Made by a program: the position numbers and the translations under genes
The notes under the pieces: model-generated
The model's database searches: none
Told to the model about the DNA's origin: nothing
The model's input: the letters and a program-made list of their open reading frames with translations, nothing else
NCBI RefSeq assembly: GCF_000515395.1
Contig: NZ_KI911782.1
Location: 1,031,090 to 1,095,089 of the forward strand
Direction: 5' to 3'
DNA: 64,000 bases
Source of the DNA: Jiangella gansuensis DSM 44835
GTDB lineage: Bacteria; Actinomycetota; Actinomycetes; Jiangellales; Jiangellaceae
Part shown: positions 18,116 to 26,345 of the stretch, piece by piece
How positions within the stretch are numbered: the first letter of the stretch is position 1
How the letters are laid out: every line of letters starts with the position of its first letter

Positions 18116-19651
18116 ATGGCTACGGTCGGTTTATCGTCGACTGGTGCGCGCACGCGACCACGGAGATCGTCATCGCATTCCGATGGCGATAGGAGTGGTG
18201 GCGATCCCGGGTATGCGATCAGGCGGCCTTTTCGTTACCGTCGCGCGACGGCGGCCGGTGATGCGTTCACCGGGCTGACGGCGCTCGCCGCGATCTGGTT
18301 GCCTGGCGGCCCGGTTCAGGTGCCGTCGACGGCACAGGCGGTCGCGCTCAGCGTGATAGCGCTGGCCTACCCTTGTGTGCTGACCGTCAAGACCGCGCAT
18401 GCCGACCGCCTGTTCGGCAGTGGCAGCCCGTACGGTGATGTGCTACGCGCGCTTGCGGCGGTCGTCGCCGTCGTGGCCATCGGCTGCGCGGCACTCGGCG
18501 TCCGGTTGCTCGGCGGGCCATTCCTGGCCGCGTCGGCGATCCTGGTCGTCGGCTCGCTCGCGGTCCGCGTCTACGTGCGGCGCCGGCTTCGCACGCTGCG
18601 GCAGCTCGGCCGCGCCACCCGGCGCACTCTGGTCGTCGGCCCGGCGGCAAGCATCGCGGCGGCGGTTGACCGGTTCGGCCGTGATGGGAACCGCCCGCTG
18701 ACGGTCGTGGCCGCCTGCGTGGAGGATGACGGCACGGCCCCTCCGGCGACGGTTCCGGTGGTGGGTCGACTGGAGAAGGGGCTGCCCGGCCACGACGACG
18801 ACGTCCGCGACGAGGCGCTGATGAGGTCGGTTCGGGAGTCCGTGCTGCGAGTCCGAGCCCGGACGGTGTGCGTGACGCCTGGTTCGGAGTTCACCGGTGA
18901 CCGGCTGCGGGCGCTGAGCTGGACGCTCGCGGACATGGGGGTCGACCTGGTGACCGATCTCGGGCTCTCCGATGTCGCGACCCACCGGGTCGGTGTGGGG
19001 TCCATGGGGTCCGGGATGCTGCTGCACGTGCGCCACGCGCGTCCGACCGGTGCTCGGCTGGTGGCGAAGGTCGTGACCGACCGGCTGGTGGCGGCGGTGC
19101 TGTTGCTTCTGCTCTCGCCGCTGATGGCGGGCATCGCGGCCGCAGTGCGGCTGTCCGGGCCGGGGCCGGTGATCTATCGCCAGGTGCGGGTGGGGCAGGA
19201 CGGCCTGTTCTTCACCATGATGAAGTTCCGCACCATGCACGTCGATGCCGATCTGCGCCGGACGGAGCTGCTGGGTGAGGCCGACAGCGACGGGCCGATG
19301 TTCAAGATGCGGCAGGACCCCCGCATCACCAGGGTCGGCCGGCTGTTGCGCAAGTACTCGCTGGACGAGTTGCCGCAGCTGATCAACGTGGTGCGTGGCG
19401 ACATGTCGCTGGTCGGGCCGAGGCCGGCGTTGCCGGAAGAGGTGGCGGCCTACGACGGTGTCGCGCGCCGCCGGTTGCGTGCGACGCCGGGCATGACCGG
19501 TCTGTGGCAGGTGAGCGGACGCTCGAACCTCTCCTGGAGTGAGACGGTGCGGCTCGATCTGCGCTATGTCGACAACTGGTCCTATGGTGACGACTTGCAG
19601 TTGCTTGGCCGGACTGCTGGCGCGGTGGTGCGCAGTACCGGCGCGTATTGA
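18116..19651 (+). CDS. Polyprenyl-phosphate sugar-1-phosphate transferase (WbaP/PglC-type, bacterial sugar transferase)
   Basis: Starts glycan assembly by moving sugar-1-phosphate from a nucleotide sugar to undecaprenyl phosphate. 511 residues: about four N-terminal hydrophobic segments (45-160), a nucleotide-binding-like cytosolic part, one more membrane segment (about 322-345), then the catalytic domain with KFRTMH, DPRITRVGRLLRKYSLDELPQ and MSLVGPRP. The N-terminal 40 residues are unusual (Ser/Arg-rich) and the true start could lie a little inside. A G7 run (18107-18113) sits 3 bp before the ATG; another G6 lies at 18089. First gene of the polysaccharide region; its stop overlaps a possible TTG of the next gene. 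Confidence 0.9.
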   Translation: MATVGLSSTGARTRPRRSSSHSDGDRSGGDPGYAIRRPFRYRRATAAGDAFTGLTALAAIWLPGGPVQVPSTAQAVALSVIALAYPCVLTVKTAHADRLFGSGSPYGDVLRALAAVVAVVAIGCAALGVRLLGGPFLAASAILVVGSLAVRVYVRRRLRTLRQLGRATRRTLVVGPAASIAAAVDRFGRDGNRPLTVVAACVEDDGTAPPATVPVVGRLEKGLPGHDDDVRDEALMRSVRESVLRVRARTVCVTPGSEFTGDRLRALSWTLADMGVDLVTDLGLSDVATHRVGVGSMGSGMLLHVRHARPTGARLVAKVVTDRLVAAVLLLLLSPLMAGIAAAVRLSGPGPVIYRQVRVGQDGLFFTMMKFRTMHVDADLRRTELLGEADSDGPMFKMRQDPRITRVGRLLRKYSLDELPQLINVVRGDMSLVGPRPALPEEVAAYDGVARRRLRATPGMTGLWQVSGRSNLSWSETVRLDLRYVDNWSYGDDLQLLGRTAGAVVRSTGAY

Positions 19652-19680
19652 CCGAGGAGACGACCGCCACGGGAGGCAGG

Positions 19681-20565
19681 GTGGCGACGTGGCTGGTCAC
19701 GGGTGCTGACGGTCTGCTCGGCCGCGACCTCGTCGCCATGCTGCGCGCGATCCGGGAGCGCGTGATCCCGACCACTCGCGAGGTCCTGGACCTCACCGAT
19801 GCCCGCGCCGTCGACGCTGCCGTGTCGACGATCGCCCGGATCGGCGACCACGGCGCCGGCTCCGTCGTCGTCAACCTCGCCGGCCGGGCCGACGTGGACG
19901 CCGTCGAGGTCGAGGAGGACGGCGCGTGGGCCGTCAACGCCGACGGGGTGACCAACCTGGCCCGCGCCTGCGAACGCACCGGCCTACGTCTCGTGCACGT
20001 GTCGACCAGTTACGTCTTCGACGGCGGCCGCGTCGGCCCGTATCCCGAGGACGCGACGGTGAGCCCGACGACGGCGTACGGACGCACCATGGCCGAGGGT
20101 GAGCGGGCGGTGCTGAAGATCCTGCCCGAGTCCGGCGTGGTGCTGCGGACCGGTTGGCTCTACGGGGAGTCCGGCCGGTGCTTCGTGCGCACCATCGCCG
20201 CCGCGGCGGCCGAACAGGAGTACGTCGACGTCGTCGACGACCAGTACGGTCAGCCGACGTGGACCATGGACCTGGCGGACCGGATCGTCGAGACCGCGCG
20301 GCTGCCGCAGGTCGTTGGGGTGCTGCACGCGGTCAATTCCGGGTCCACAACGTGGTGTGGCCTGGCCCGCGCCGTGTTCGTGGAACTCGGTCTCGACCCT
20401 CGCCGAGTCCGGCCGGTCACCAGCGACGACGTGCCGCGGGTGGCGCTGCGTCCGGCCAACTCGGTGCTGTCGCAGGAGCGGTGGGCGCAGTTTGGGCTGC
20501 CACCGCTGCGGCCCTGGCGGGAGGCGCTGGCCGACGCCGCGCCGAGTGTGCTGGGCCGCGAGTGA
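19681..20565 (+). CDS. dTDP-4-dehydrorhamnose reductase-like (RmlD-family) NAD(P)-dependent sugar reductase
   Basis: A 294-residue short-chain reductase of the RmlD substrate-binding family: LVTGADGLLGRDL near the N-terminus, NLAGRADVDAVE, STSYVFDG, the catalytic YGRTMAEGE (an YxxxM variant where RmlD normally has YxxxK) and RTGWLYGE. It probably reduces a nucleotide-linked 4-keto sugar. No rmlA, rmlB or rmlC genes are in the window. GTG at 19681 chosen because GGGAGG lies five bases upstream; an in-frame TTG at 19648 overlaps the preceding stop. Its TGA stop forms the end of repeat copy 2. Confidence 0.82.
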   Translation: MATWLVTGADGLLGRDLVAMLRAIRERVIPTTREVLDLTDARAVDAAVSTIARIGDHGAGSVVVNLAGRADVDAVEVEEDGAWAVNADGVTNLARACERTGLRLVHVSTSYVFDGGRVGPYPEDATVSPTTAYGRTMAEGERAVLKILPESGVVLRTGWLYGESGRCFVRTIAAAAAEQEYVDVVDDQYGQPTWTMDLADRIVETARLPQVVGVLHAVNSGSTTWCGLARAVFVELGLDPRRVRPVTSDDVPRVALRPANSVLSQERWAQFGLPPLRPWREALADAAPSVLGRE

Positions 20566-20665
20566 TCAGGTGTGCCGGCCGTCCCCCTCTCGATGCGTTC
20601 TCCCGCTGCGCCAGGCAAGCATTCCTGGTGACGCGGGAGCACCCCAACGCCACGTGATCATTTGG
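20563..20665. repeat. Palindromic intergenic repeat, copy 2 (inverted orientation)
   Basis: Reverse complement reads AAATGATCACGT at the right edge (20652-20663), then CCCGCGTCACCAGGAATGC in the core, matching copies 1 and 3; the left edge is TGATCAGGTGT, a diverged terminus. The left TGATCA provides the stop codon of the RmlD-like gene. The inner hairpin (CCAGGCAAGCATTCCTGG) is intact. Confidence 0.8.
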
Positions 20666-20772
20666 GGCGCTCACATCGTGGACGGGATGTCTCGGATGGT
20701 GGGCGGGGTCGAGAACTGCGGGGCCGGAGGTCCTACGCTGGGGCGTTCGACGACCTGGCTCGAGGAGTCCCC

Positions 20773-21579
20773 GTGGCATCGACCGACGCGGCACTGGCCG
20801 CCCGCCTCGCCACCGAGGCGGGCGGGTTGCTGTCTGAGCTGCGCCGCGGTCACCTCGATGCGAACGAGCCGGGAACGGGCACTCGTGAGCTGCGCGACGC
20901 CGGGGATCGCGCAGCCCAACGATTTCTGGCCACCGAGCTGGCCCGTGAACGGCCCGGCGACGCGGTGCTCAGCGAAGAGGACGACGACGACGCCGCCCGG
21001 CTGTCGGCGTCGCGGGTGTGGATCGTCGACCCGCTCGACGGCACCCGCGAGTTCGCCGAGGGCCGCGACGACTGGGCAGTGCACGTGGCGTGCTGGGCCG
21101 GCGGGGACCTGGTCGCCGGTGCCGTCGCGCTGCCGGCGCTCGACACCACGCTGGTGAGCGAGCCTGCACCTGGAGTCCCCGCGCGCCGCGGCGGGCCCGT
21201 GCGCATCGCCGTCAGCCGCAGCCGCCCACCGGCCGTCGCCGAGCACATCGCCGGCGTCCTGGGCGCCGAGCTGGTGCCGATCGGCTCGGCCGGTTTCAAG
21301 GCCGCCGCCGTCGTACGCGGTGAGGTGGACGCCTACCTGCACGCCGGCGGCCAGTTCGAGTGGGACTCCGCAGCGCCGGTGGCGGTCGCCCGCGCCGCCG
21401 GGCTGCACGCCAGCCGCGTCGACGGTTCCGCGCTGCGCTACAACCAGCCCAGCCCGTACCTGCCCGACCTGCTCGTCGCCCGCCCGGAACTCGCCGATGC
21501 GCTCCTGGCCGCGACCGCCGGCCACGACGCGCAACCGGCCACGCCTGACAGTCGCCGGACTGGGAGGTCCGCCCCATGA
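20773..21579 (+). CDS. cysQ: 3'(2'),5'-bisphosphate nucleotidase (inositol monophosphatase superfamily)
   Basis: Dephosphorylates PAP, the by-product of PAPS use, and related bisphosphates. 268 residues with the superfamily metal-site motifs: SEEDDDD (about 75), [12 protein letters not shown] (about 87-98) and the C-terminal [12 protein letters not shown]. Placement directly before cysD and cysN, with an ATGA overlap to cysD, supports CysQ over a general inositol phosphatase. GTG at 20773 has GAGGAG five bases upstream; the longer open frame is not used. The operon cysQ-cysD-cysN is inserted between polysaccharide and lasso-peptide genes. Confidence 0.88.
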   Translation: MASTDAALAARLATEAGGLLSELRRGHLDANEPGTGTRELRDAGDRAAQRFLATELARERPGDAVLSEEDDDDAARLSASRVWIVDPLDGTREFAEGRDDWAVHVACWAGGDLVAGAVALPALDTTLVSEPAPGVPARRGGPVRIAVSRSRPPAVAEHIAGVLGAELVPIGSAGFKAAAVVRGEVDAYLHAGGQFEWDSAAPVAVARAAGLHASRVDGSALRYNQPSPYLPDLLVARPELADALLAATAGHDAQPATPDSRRTGRSAP

Positions 21580-22484
21580 CGATCCACGAGTACCAGCTCT
21601 CGCAGCTCGACCTGCTCGAGGCCGAGGCCGTGCACATCTTCCGGGAGGTGGCCGCCGAGCTCGAGCGCCCGGTATTGCTGTTCTCCGGCGGCAAGGACTC
21701 CATCGTCATGCTGCGGCTGGCCGAGAAGGCGTTCTGGCCGGCTCCGATGCCGTTCCCCGTCATGCACGTCGACACCGGGCACAACTTCCCCGAGGTGCTG
21801 GAGTTCCGCGACCGGCGGGTCGGCGAGCTGGGCGTCAACCTCGTCGTCGCGTCGGTGCCGGAGGCCATCGAGCGCGGACTGGTCGCCGAGGAGCCCAACG
21901 GCTCGCGCAACCGCATCCAGACGCCGGTGCTCCTGGAAGCGGTCGAGAAGCACCGGTTCACCGCGCTGTTCGGCGGTGCGCGCCGCGACGAGGAGAAGGC
22001 CCGGGCGAAGGAGCGAGTGTTCTCCTTCCGCGACGACTTCGGCCAGTGGGACCCGAAGAACCAGCGCCCGGAGCTGTGGAACCTCTACAACGGCCGCATC
22101 CACCTGGGCGAGAGCATCCGGGTGTTCCCGCTGTCCAACTGGACCGAGCTCGACGTCTGGCACTACATCCAGCGCGAGAACATCGAGGTGCCGTCCATCT
22201 ACTACGCGCACGACCGCGAGGTGTTCGAGCGCGACGGCATGCTGTTCGCGAACAACGAGTTCTGCCGCCCGCGCGAGGGCGAGGCGACCTTCGTCGCGAA
22301 GGTCCGCTACCGCACCGTCGGCGACGCCTCGCTGACGGCCGCGGTGAAGTCCGACGCCGACACGGTCGAGAAGGTCATCGACGAAATCGCCGCCACCCGG
22401 CTCACCGAGCGCGGCGCCACCCGTGGCGACGACCGCGTCAGCGAGGCGGCCATGGAGGACCGGAAGAAGGAAGGCTACTTCTGA
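21576..22484 (+). CDS. cysD: Sulfate adenylyltransferase subunit 2 (CysD)
   Basis: Small catalytic subunit of ATP sulfurylase, making APS from sulfate and ATP with CysN. 302 residues. The PP-loop SGGKDS is at 37-42; [16 protein letters not shown] and [15 protein letters not shown] are family hallmarks; C-terminal [10 protein letters not shown] is typical. Overlaps cysQ by 4 bp and lies 2 bp before cysN. Confidence 0.96.
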   Translation: MTIHEYQLSQLDLLEAEAVHIFREVAAELERPVLLFSGGKDSIVMLRLAEKAFWPAPMPFPVMHVDTGHNFPEVLEFRDRRVGELGVNLVVASVPEAIERGLVAEEPNGSRNRIQTPVLLEAVEKHRFTALFGGARRDEEKARAKERVFSFRDDFGQWDPKNQRPELWNLYNGRIHLGESIRVFPLSNWTELDVWHYIQRENIEVPSIYYAHDREVFERDGMLFANNEFCRPREGEATFVAKVRYRTVGDASLTAAVKSDADTVEKVIDEIAATRLTERGATRGDDRVSEAAMEDRKKEGYF

Positions 22485-22486
22485 GC

Positions 22487-23737
22487 ATGGATCTCCTCAG
22501 GTTCGCCACGGCGGGGTCGGTCGACGACGGCAAGAGCACGCTGATCGGCCGGCTGCTCTATGACTCCAAGGCGATCTTCACCGATCAGCTGGAGAGCGTG
22601 GAGCGCACCAGCCAGCAGCGCGGCGACGAGTACACCAACCTCGCGCTGCTCACCGACGGCCTGCGGGCCGAGCGTGAGCAGGGCATCACCATCGACGTCG
22701 CCTACCGCTACTTCGCCACGCCGCGGCGCAAGTTCATCATCGCCGACACCCCGGGCCACATCCAGTACACGCGGAACATGGTGACCGGCGCGTCCACCGC
22801 GGACCTGGCGATCGTGCTGGTCGACGCCCGCAAGGGCATGGTGGAGCAGAGCCGCCGGCACGCGTTCATCGTGTCGCTGCTGCGGGTGCCGCACCTGGTG
22901 CTCGCGGTGAACAAGATGGACCTCGTCGACTGGTCGCAGGAGGTGTTCGAGGAGATCGAGCGCGAGTTCTCGTCCTTCGCGACGAAGCTCGACGTCCCCG
23001 ACCTCACCGTGGTGCCGATCTCGGCGCTGCACGGCGACAACATCGTGAGCCGCTCGCCGAACATGCCGTGGTACGAGGGCCCGTCGCTGCTGCACCACCT
23101 CGAGCACGTGCACATCGCCAGCGACCGCAACCTCGTCGACGTGCGGTTCCCGGTGCAGTACGTCATCCGGCCGCAGTCGCTGCAGCACACCGACTATCGC
23201 GCGTACGCCGGGCAGGTCGCCGGCGGGGTGCTCAAGGCCGGCGACGAGGTCATGGTGCTGCCCAGCGGTTTCACCACCCGGATCAGTTCCATCGACACCG
23301 CCGACGGGCCGGTGGCCGAGGCGTTCGCGCCGATGTCGGTGACCATCCGGCTCGAGGACGAGATCGACATCTCCCGTGGCGACCTGATCTGCCGGCCGCA
23401 CAACCAACCCGCGGTCGCGCAGAACATCGACGCGATGGTGTGCTGGATGGCCGAGACGCCATTGGTGCCGGGGCAGAAGCTGGCGATCAAGCACACCACT
23501 CGGACGGCACGGGCGCTGGTGAAGGAACTGCAGTATCGGCTCGACGTCAACTCGCTGCACCGCGACGACACCGCCACCCAGCTCGGGCTCAACGACGTCG
23601 GCCGGGTGCGGCTGCGCACCACGGTGCCGCTGCTGGCCGACGAGTACCGGCGCAACCGCTCGACCGGCGGGTTCATCCTCGTCGACGAGTCGACGAACCG
23701 CACCGTCGGTGCCGGGATGATCACGTCTGCCAACTGA
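22487..23737 (+). CDS. cysN: Sulfate adenylyltransferase subunit 1 (CysN GTPase), without fused APS kinase
   Basis: GTPase subunit of ATP sulfurylase. 416 residues with GSVDDGKS (10-17), DTPGHIQYTRNM and NKMDLVDW G-motifs and the EF-Tu-like beta domains. It ends after those domains, so it is CysN alone and not a CysNC fusion; no cysC lies in the window. ATG at 22487 is two bases after the cysD stop. Near its 3' end the sequence ATGATCACGTC (23717-23727) matches the end of the palindromic repeat family but remains coding. Confidence 0.95.
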   Translation: MDLLRFATAGSVDDGKSTLIGRLLYDSKAIFTDQLESVERTSQQRGDEYTNLALLTDGLRAEREQGITIDVAYRYFATPRRKFIIADTPGHIQYTRNMVTGASTADLAIVLVDARKGMVEQSRRHAFIVSLLRVPHLVLAVNKMDLVDWSQEVFEEIEREFSSFATKLDVPDLTVVPISALHGDNIVSRSPNMPWYEGPSLLHHLEHVHIASDRNLVDVRFPVQYVIRPQSLQHTDYRAYAGQVAGGVLKAGDEVMVLPSGFTTRISSIDTADGPVAEAFAPMSVTIRLEDEIDISRGDLICRPHNQPAVAQNIDAMVCWMAETPLVPGQKLAIKHTTRTARALVKELQYRLDVNSLHRDDTATQLGLNDVGRVRLRTTVPLLADEYRRNRSTGGFILVDESTNRTVGAGMITSAN

Positions 23738-23811
23738 GCGAACGCTCCTCCGAGCGGCGACCGTCCGGGGTATGCGATACAGTCGCCGCAGCAGATTCTG
23801 TTGGGGGGCCT

Positions 23812-24075
23812 ATGAAGCTGCGTACCGACGGCGTGAGCTGGCGTGAGATCGACGGCGAGACCGTCATCCTGGACCTGTCGTCGTCCACCTACCTCAAGAC
23901 CAACGAGTCCGGCTCGACCCTGTTGCGGTTGCTGGCCGAGGACCGTTCCGCCGACGAGCTCGCCGACGGCTTGGTCGACGCCTTCGGCATCCCCGCCGAC
24001 CGCGCGCGCGCCGACACCGAGGCCTTCGTCCGGATGCTCCGCGAGCGCAATCTGCTCGATTCAGTCGACGAATGA
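23812..24075 (+). CDS. Lasso peptide biosynthesis PqqD-family leader-binding protein (B1, RRE)
   Basis: An 87-residue PqqD-like protein: beta-hairpin start (VSWREIDGETVILDLSSSTYLKTNESGSTLL, conserved Leu-Asn-like core) followed by three helices. In lasso peptide systems the discrete RiPP recognition element B1 binds the precursor leader and hands it to the B2 protease. It sits directly before two precursor genes and upstream of a cyclase and B2, which fixes this role well. A G6 run (23803-23808) precedes the ATG by 3 bp and a -10-like TACAGT lies at 23778. Its TGA stop belongs to repeat copy 4. Confidence 0.88.
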   Translation: MKLRTDGVSWREIDGETVILDLSSSTYLKTNESGSTLLRLLAEDRSADELADGLVDAFGIPADRARADTEAFVRMLRERNLLDSVDE

Positions 24076-24144
24076 TCACGTCGAGTGGGTCCACCCGCTT
24101 CATCAGGCAGGCATTCCCGTAGGGAAACCGACGCCTGGTGATAT
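24073..24144. repeat. Palindromic intergenic repeat, copy 4 (diverged)
   Basis: Begins TGATCACGTCGAG at the stop codon of the B1 gene, contains GTGGGTCCACCC and the core CATCAGGCAGGCATTCCC...GCCTGGTGAT, related to the inner hairpin of copies 1-3. The right terminus is not well conserved. Lies in the 105-bp gap before the first lasso precursor, so it may influence its expression. Confidence 0.65.
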
Positions 24145-24180
24145 CCGCAGCACGCACACGAGAAGAAAGGTGGGTATCCG

Positions 24181-24315
24181 ATGACGTATGAGTCGCCAGC
24201 CCTGGAGGAGATCGGGTCCGTTCGCGACCTGACCCTTGCGGCGAGCGGTCGTGGCCGGTCGGACCAGGTCCAGTGGTTCAGGTACGACAACGACCCCGGT
24301 GGCGTCCTTTCCTGA
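24181..24315 (+). CDS. Lasso peptide precursor A1
   Basis: A 44-residue peptide. The leader fits the actinobacterial lasso pattern YxxPxLxxxGxxxxxT: Tyr3, Pro6, Leu8, Gly12, Thr18, with Thr at the -2 position. Cleavage after Leu19 gives a 25-residue core starting Ala20 with Asp28 as core residue 9, so a nine-residue macrolactam between the Ala1 amine and the Asp9 side chain is expected. The core starts AASGRGRSDQVQWF and ends in PGGVLS, with C-terminal Ser. It is followed by a second, similar precursor. AAAGGTGGG lies upstream. Ring and cleavage positions are inferred from the family rule. Confidence 0.87.
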   Translation: MTYESPALEEIGSVRDLTLAASGRGRSDQVQWFRYDNDPGGVLS

Positions 24316-24382
24316 CGCCCTACCTGGGCAAGGGCAGAGAACGCACCTAGGGAATTCGCTCGAATTGCCTCCATAGCGGCTA

Positions 24383-24478
24383 TCGACACGCTACGCTCTG
24401 GTTTGTTGTATATGCGGAGCTTTGGTGGAAGCTCCGCCGTCTGCCCTCGGTGAGGGCACCAGAAAGGGGGGCACGGCT
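24383..24478 (+). promoter_or_regulatory. Promoter-like element and two stem-loops in the leader of precursor A2
   Basis: TCGACA (24383-24388), a 16-bp gap and TTGTAT (24405-24410) resemble a promoter. Immediately after come a 9-bp perfect stem (24414-24422 with 24429-24437, loop TGGTGG) and a 7-bp perfect stem (24442-24448 with 24452-24458, loop GGT), then a G6 run (24466-24471) eight bases before the ATG. This suggests separate transcription or RNA-level control of precursor A2. Confidence 0.5.
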
Positions 24479-24619
24479 ATGGCATATCAGCCACCCGTGG
24501 TCGAAGAAGTGGGTTCCGTTCGCGAGCTGACACTCGCGCACGGCGGCAAGGGGTCCTCGGACCAGATTCTCTGGTTCACCTGGGGCAACGACCGTCCGCC
24601 CGGCGGCGGCCTGTCCTGA
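24479..24619 (+). CDS. Lasso peptide precursor A2
   Basis: A 46-residue peptide with the same leader pattern as A1 (Tyr3, Pro6, Gly12, Thr18; Val8 replaces Leu8). Predicted core is 27 residues starting at Ala20 (AHGGKGSSDQILWF), with Asp28 again core residue 9; the tail is NDRPPGGGLS with C-terminal Ser. A1 and A2 share SDQxxWF at core positions 8-14, Asn-Asp further on and GG.LS at the end, while the ring differs, so they look like a duplicated and diverged pair. A longer in-frame start at 24422 exists but the leader pattern and the purine-rich site upstream favour 24479. Confidence 0.88.
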   Translation: MAYQPPVVEEVGSVRELTLAHGGKGSSDQILWFTWGNDRPPGGGLS

Positions 24620-24636
24620 CGCCGTCACACCCGAGA

Positions 24637-24675
24637 GCACGTGGGGCCGTTGCGCCGTGGGGCGGCTCCACGTGC
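24637..24675 (+). terminator. Stem-loop between lasso precursor A2 and cyclase gene
   Basis: GCACGTGGGGCCG (24637-24649) pairs with CGGCTCCACGTGC (24663-24675), 13 bp with one G-U pair and a 13-base loop. No U-tract follows. A hairpin at this place, 17 bp after the precursor stop, is what would set a high precursor-to-enzyme ratio by partial termination or by protecting the precursor mRNA. Confidence 0.65.
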
Positions 24676-24705
24676 CGGGTGGCTGTGAACCCGGGGGGCA
24701 CGTTC

Positions 24706-25893
24706 GTGGTTCGGGAGAGCTGGCCGCCGCAGTCGGCTGACGCCGCGGCAGCACCGTCACCGTATTACCGGCTTTCGGAGTTCGAACTGGCGACATCGTG
24801 GGTGCACGGCGTGCATCCCATGGCGGCATTGCCGGACGCCGACGTGTCGGCTCGCGCCGCTTTCGAGGCGGCCATCCGCCGTGCGCTTCTACGCCCGCCC
24901 TGTTACGTCTCGTTCTCCGGCGGCCGTGACTCGTCCGCGGTCCTGGCCGTTGCCACGCATGTTGCGCGCCGGGAAGGCCTCGCCGACCCGATCCCGGTGA
25001 CCGAAATCTATCCAGGCATCGAAGCCGCCGATGAGTCACGCTGGCAGCGGCTGGTGATCGACCATCTCGGCTTGCGCGAGTGGGTGCGCATTTCCATCAG
25101 TGGGGAGAGCGACCTGCTCGGCGACGCGGCCCGAGCGAGTCTGCTGCGCCGCGGAGTGCTCTGGCCGCCGTCCTTCCACGTCAAGGACGCCCTCTTCACG
25201 ACGGCGTCCGGTGGCACCCTGCTGACCGGCGAGGGCGGCGATGAGGTCATCGGTCCGCGCCGGGTGACCCCGGTGACGCTCCTGGTGCGCAAGCGTCGGC
25301 GGCCGAGCCCGGTTCTGCTACGGGCGGCGGCCTCGGCTCTGGCGCCGGCGCAGCTGCGACGGGTTCGGCAGCGCCGCGACATCGCCCGATACGACCAGCA
25401 GCCCTGGTTGCGGCCGCTAGTGGCTCGCGAGCATCGCCGGCTGCTGGCCGCGGACGAGGCCGCCGAGCCGCTGGCCTGGGACCGTTCGATCTGGTGGGCC
25501 CGGCACCGCCGTGCAGTCGACGTCGTGCTGACCAACTACCAGGCATTGGGTGCCGAGCAGGACGTTGTCGTCGGGCATCCTCTGCTCGACGACGGCTTTC
25601 TCGCCGCGCTGGCCCACGCCGGCGGCCGGTGGGGCTACGCCGGCCGCACGTCGTTGATGCGGATTCTCTTCGCCGACGTGCTCCCGGACGAGATCCTGCG
25701 CCGGTCGAGCAAGGCCAGCTTCGACACCGCGTACATGGGTGAGGCCACTCGCGAGTTCGCCCGCGGCTGGGACGGCTCCGGAGTCGACACCAGCCTCGTC
25801 GACCCGGAGGCGTTGCGCGCGGGCTGGCTGTCGGACCGTCCGTCCACGCTGAGCGGCGCGCTGCTCCAGCAGGCCTGGCTGGCGAGCCGATGA
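24706..25893 (+). CDS. Lasso peptide macrolactam synthetase (asparagine-synthetase-like cyclase, C)
   Basis: Activates the side-chain carboxylate of the ring Asp as an acyl-AMP and closes the lasso ring. 395 residues from the GTG at 24706, which has a G6 run (24693-24698) seven bases upstream; GTG at 24679 is an alternative. The ATP-pyrophosphatase loop SFSGGRDSSA is near residue 70, with LTGEGGDEV further on, both typical of asparagine synthase domains. Unusual: most lasso cyclases are near 600 residues with an N-terminal glutaminase-like domain; here only about 65 residues precede the synthetase domain. Overlaps the B2 gene by 4 bp (ATGA). Confidence 0.83.
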   Translation: MVRESWPPQSADAAAAPSPYYRLSEFELATSWVHGVHPMAALPDADVSARAAFEAAIRRALLRPPCYVSFSGGRDSSAVLAVATHVARREGLADPIPVTEIYPGIEAADESRWQRLVIDHLGLREWVRISISGESDLLGDAARASLLRRGVLWPPSFHVKDALFTTASGGTLLTGEGGDEVIGPRRVTPVTLLVRKRRRPSPVLLRAAASALAPAQLRRVRQRRDIARYDQQPWLRPLVAREHRRLLAADEAAEPLAWDRSIWWARHRRAVDVVLTNYQALGAEQDVVVGHPLLDDGFLAALAHAGGRWGYAGRTSLMRILFADVLPDEILRRSSKASFDTAYMGEATREFARGWDGSGVDTSLVDPEALRAGWLSDRPSTLSGALLQQAWLASR

Positions 25894-26345
25894 TCCGCGC
25901 GGTCCCGCCGCGGGAGTGGCCGGCGGTCCTGGCCGCGGCCGGGGTGGCGCTCGTGGTCGAGGTGGGGCTGCGGGTGACGACGCTGCCCAGGCTGGCGCGG
26001 CTGGTGGGTGCGCCGTTGCGGTTGGACAGCGGCGGCGACCTGATGCCGTCGTCGTCGGAACGGCTGGGAACGGGGCTGACCGCGCGGCTGGACCCACGTC
26101 TGCGGCGCCGCCTGCGCAGCGCGCGGCGGGTGCTGCGGCACTGGCCGTTCGGCGACACCTGCCTGCGCCGCGCGTTGGTGACCGGGTACGTCCTGCGCCG
26201 GCGGCGTCCCGTGCTGCGGGTCGGGGTGGCCAAGGTGGACGGCCGCATCCAGGCGCATGCCTGGCTGGAGGTCGACGGCGTCAGCCTCGATCCGGCCGGT
26301 GCGGCGCTGTATCAGGCGTTGGAGACGATCGGTGGTGAGCGATGA
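25890..26345 (+). CDS. Lasso peptide leader protease (transglutaminase-like, B2)
   Basis: A 151-residue member of the transglut_core3 family that cuts the leader from lasso precursors. Catalytic residues visible: Cys91 in FGDTCLRRALVTGY, His123 in AHAWLEVDG and Asp134 in SLDP. A short hydrophobic N-terminal segment (about 11-28) is common in the family. The product has no fused RRE, consistent with the separate B1 gene at 23812. Coupled to the cyclase and to the kinase gene by 4-bp overlaps on both sides. Confidence 0.88.
   Translation: MIRAVPPREWPAVLAAAGVALVVEVGLRVTTLPRLARLVGAPLRLDSGGDLMPSSSERLGTGLTARLDPRLRRRLRSARRVLRHWPFGDTCLRRALVTGYVLRRRRPVLRVGVAKVDGRIQAHAWLEVDGVSLDPAGAALYQALETIGGER

Noticed and set aside
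23717-23727. ATGATCACGTC inside the cysN 3' end as a repeat insertion
   Set aside because: Eleven bases match the repeat terminus, but the frame continues through conserved cysN sequence (GMITSAN) and there is no core; chance or a minor relic.
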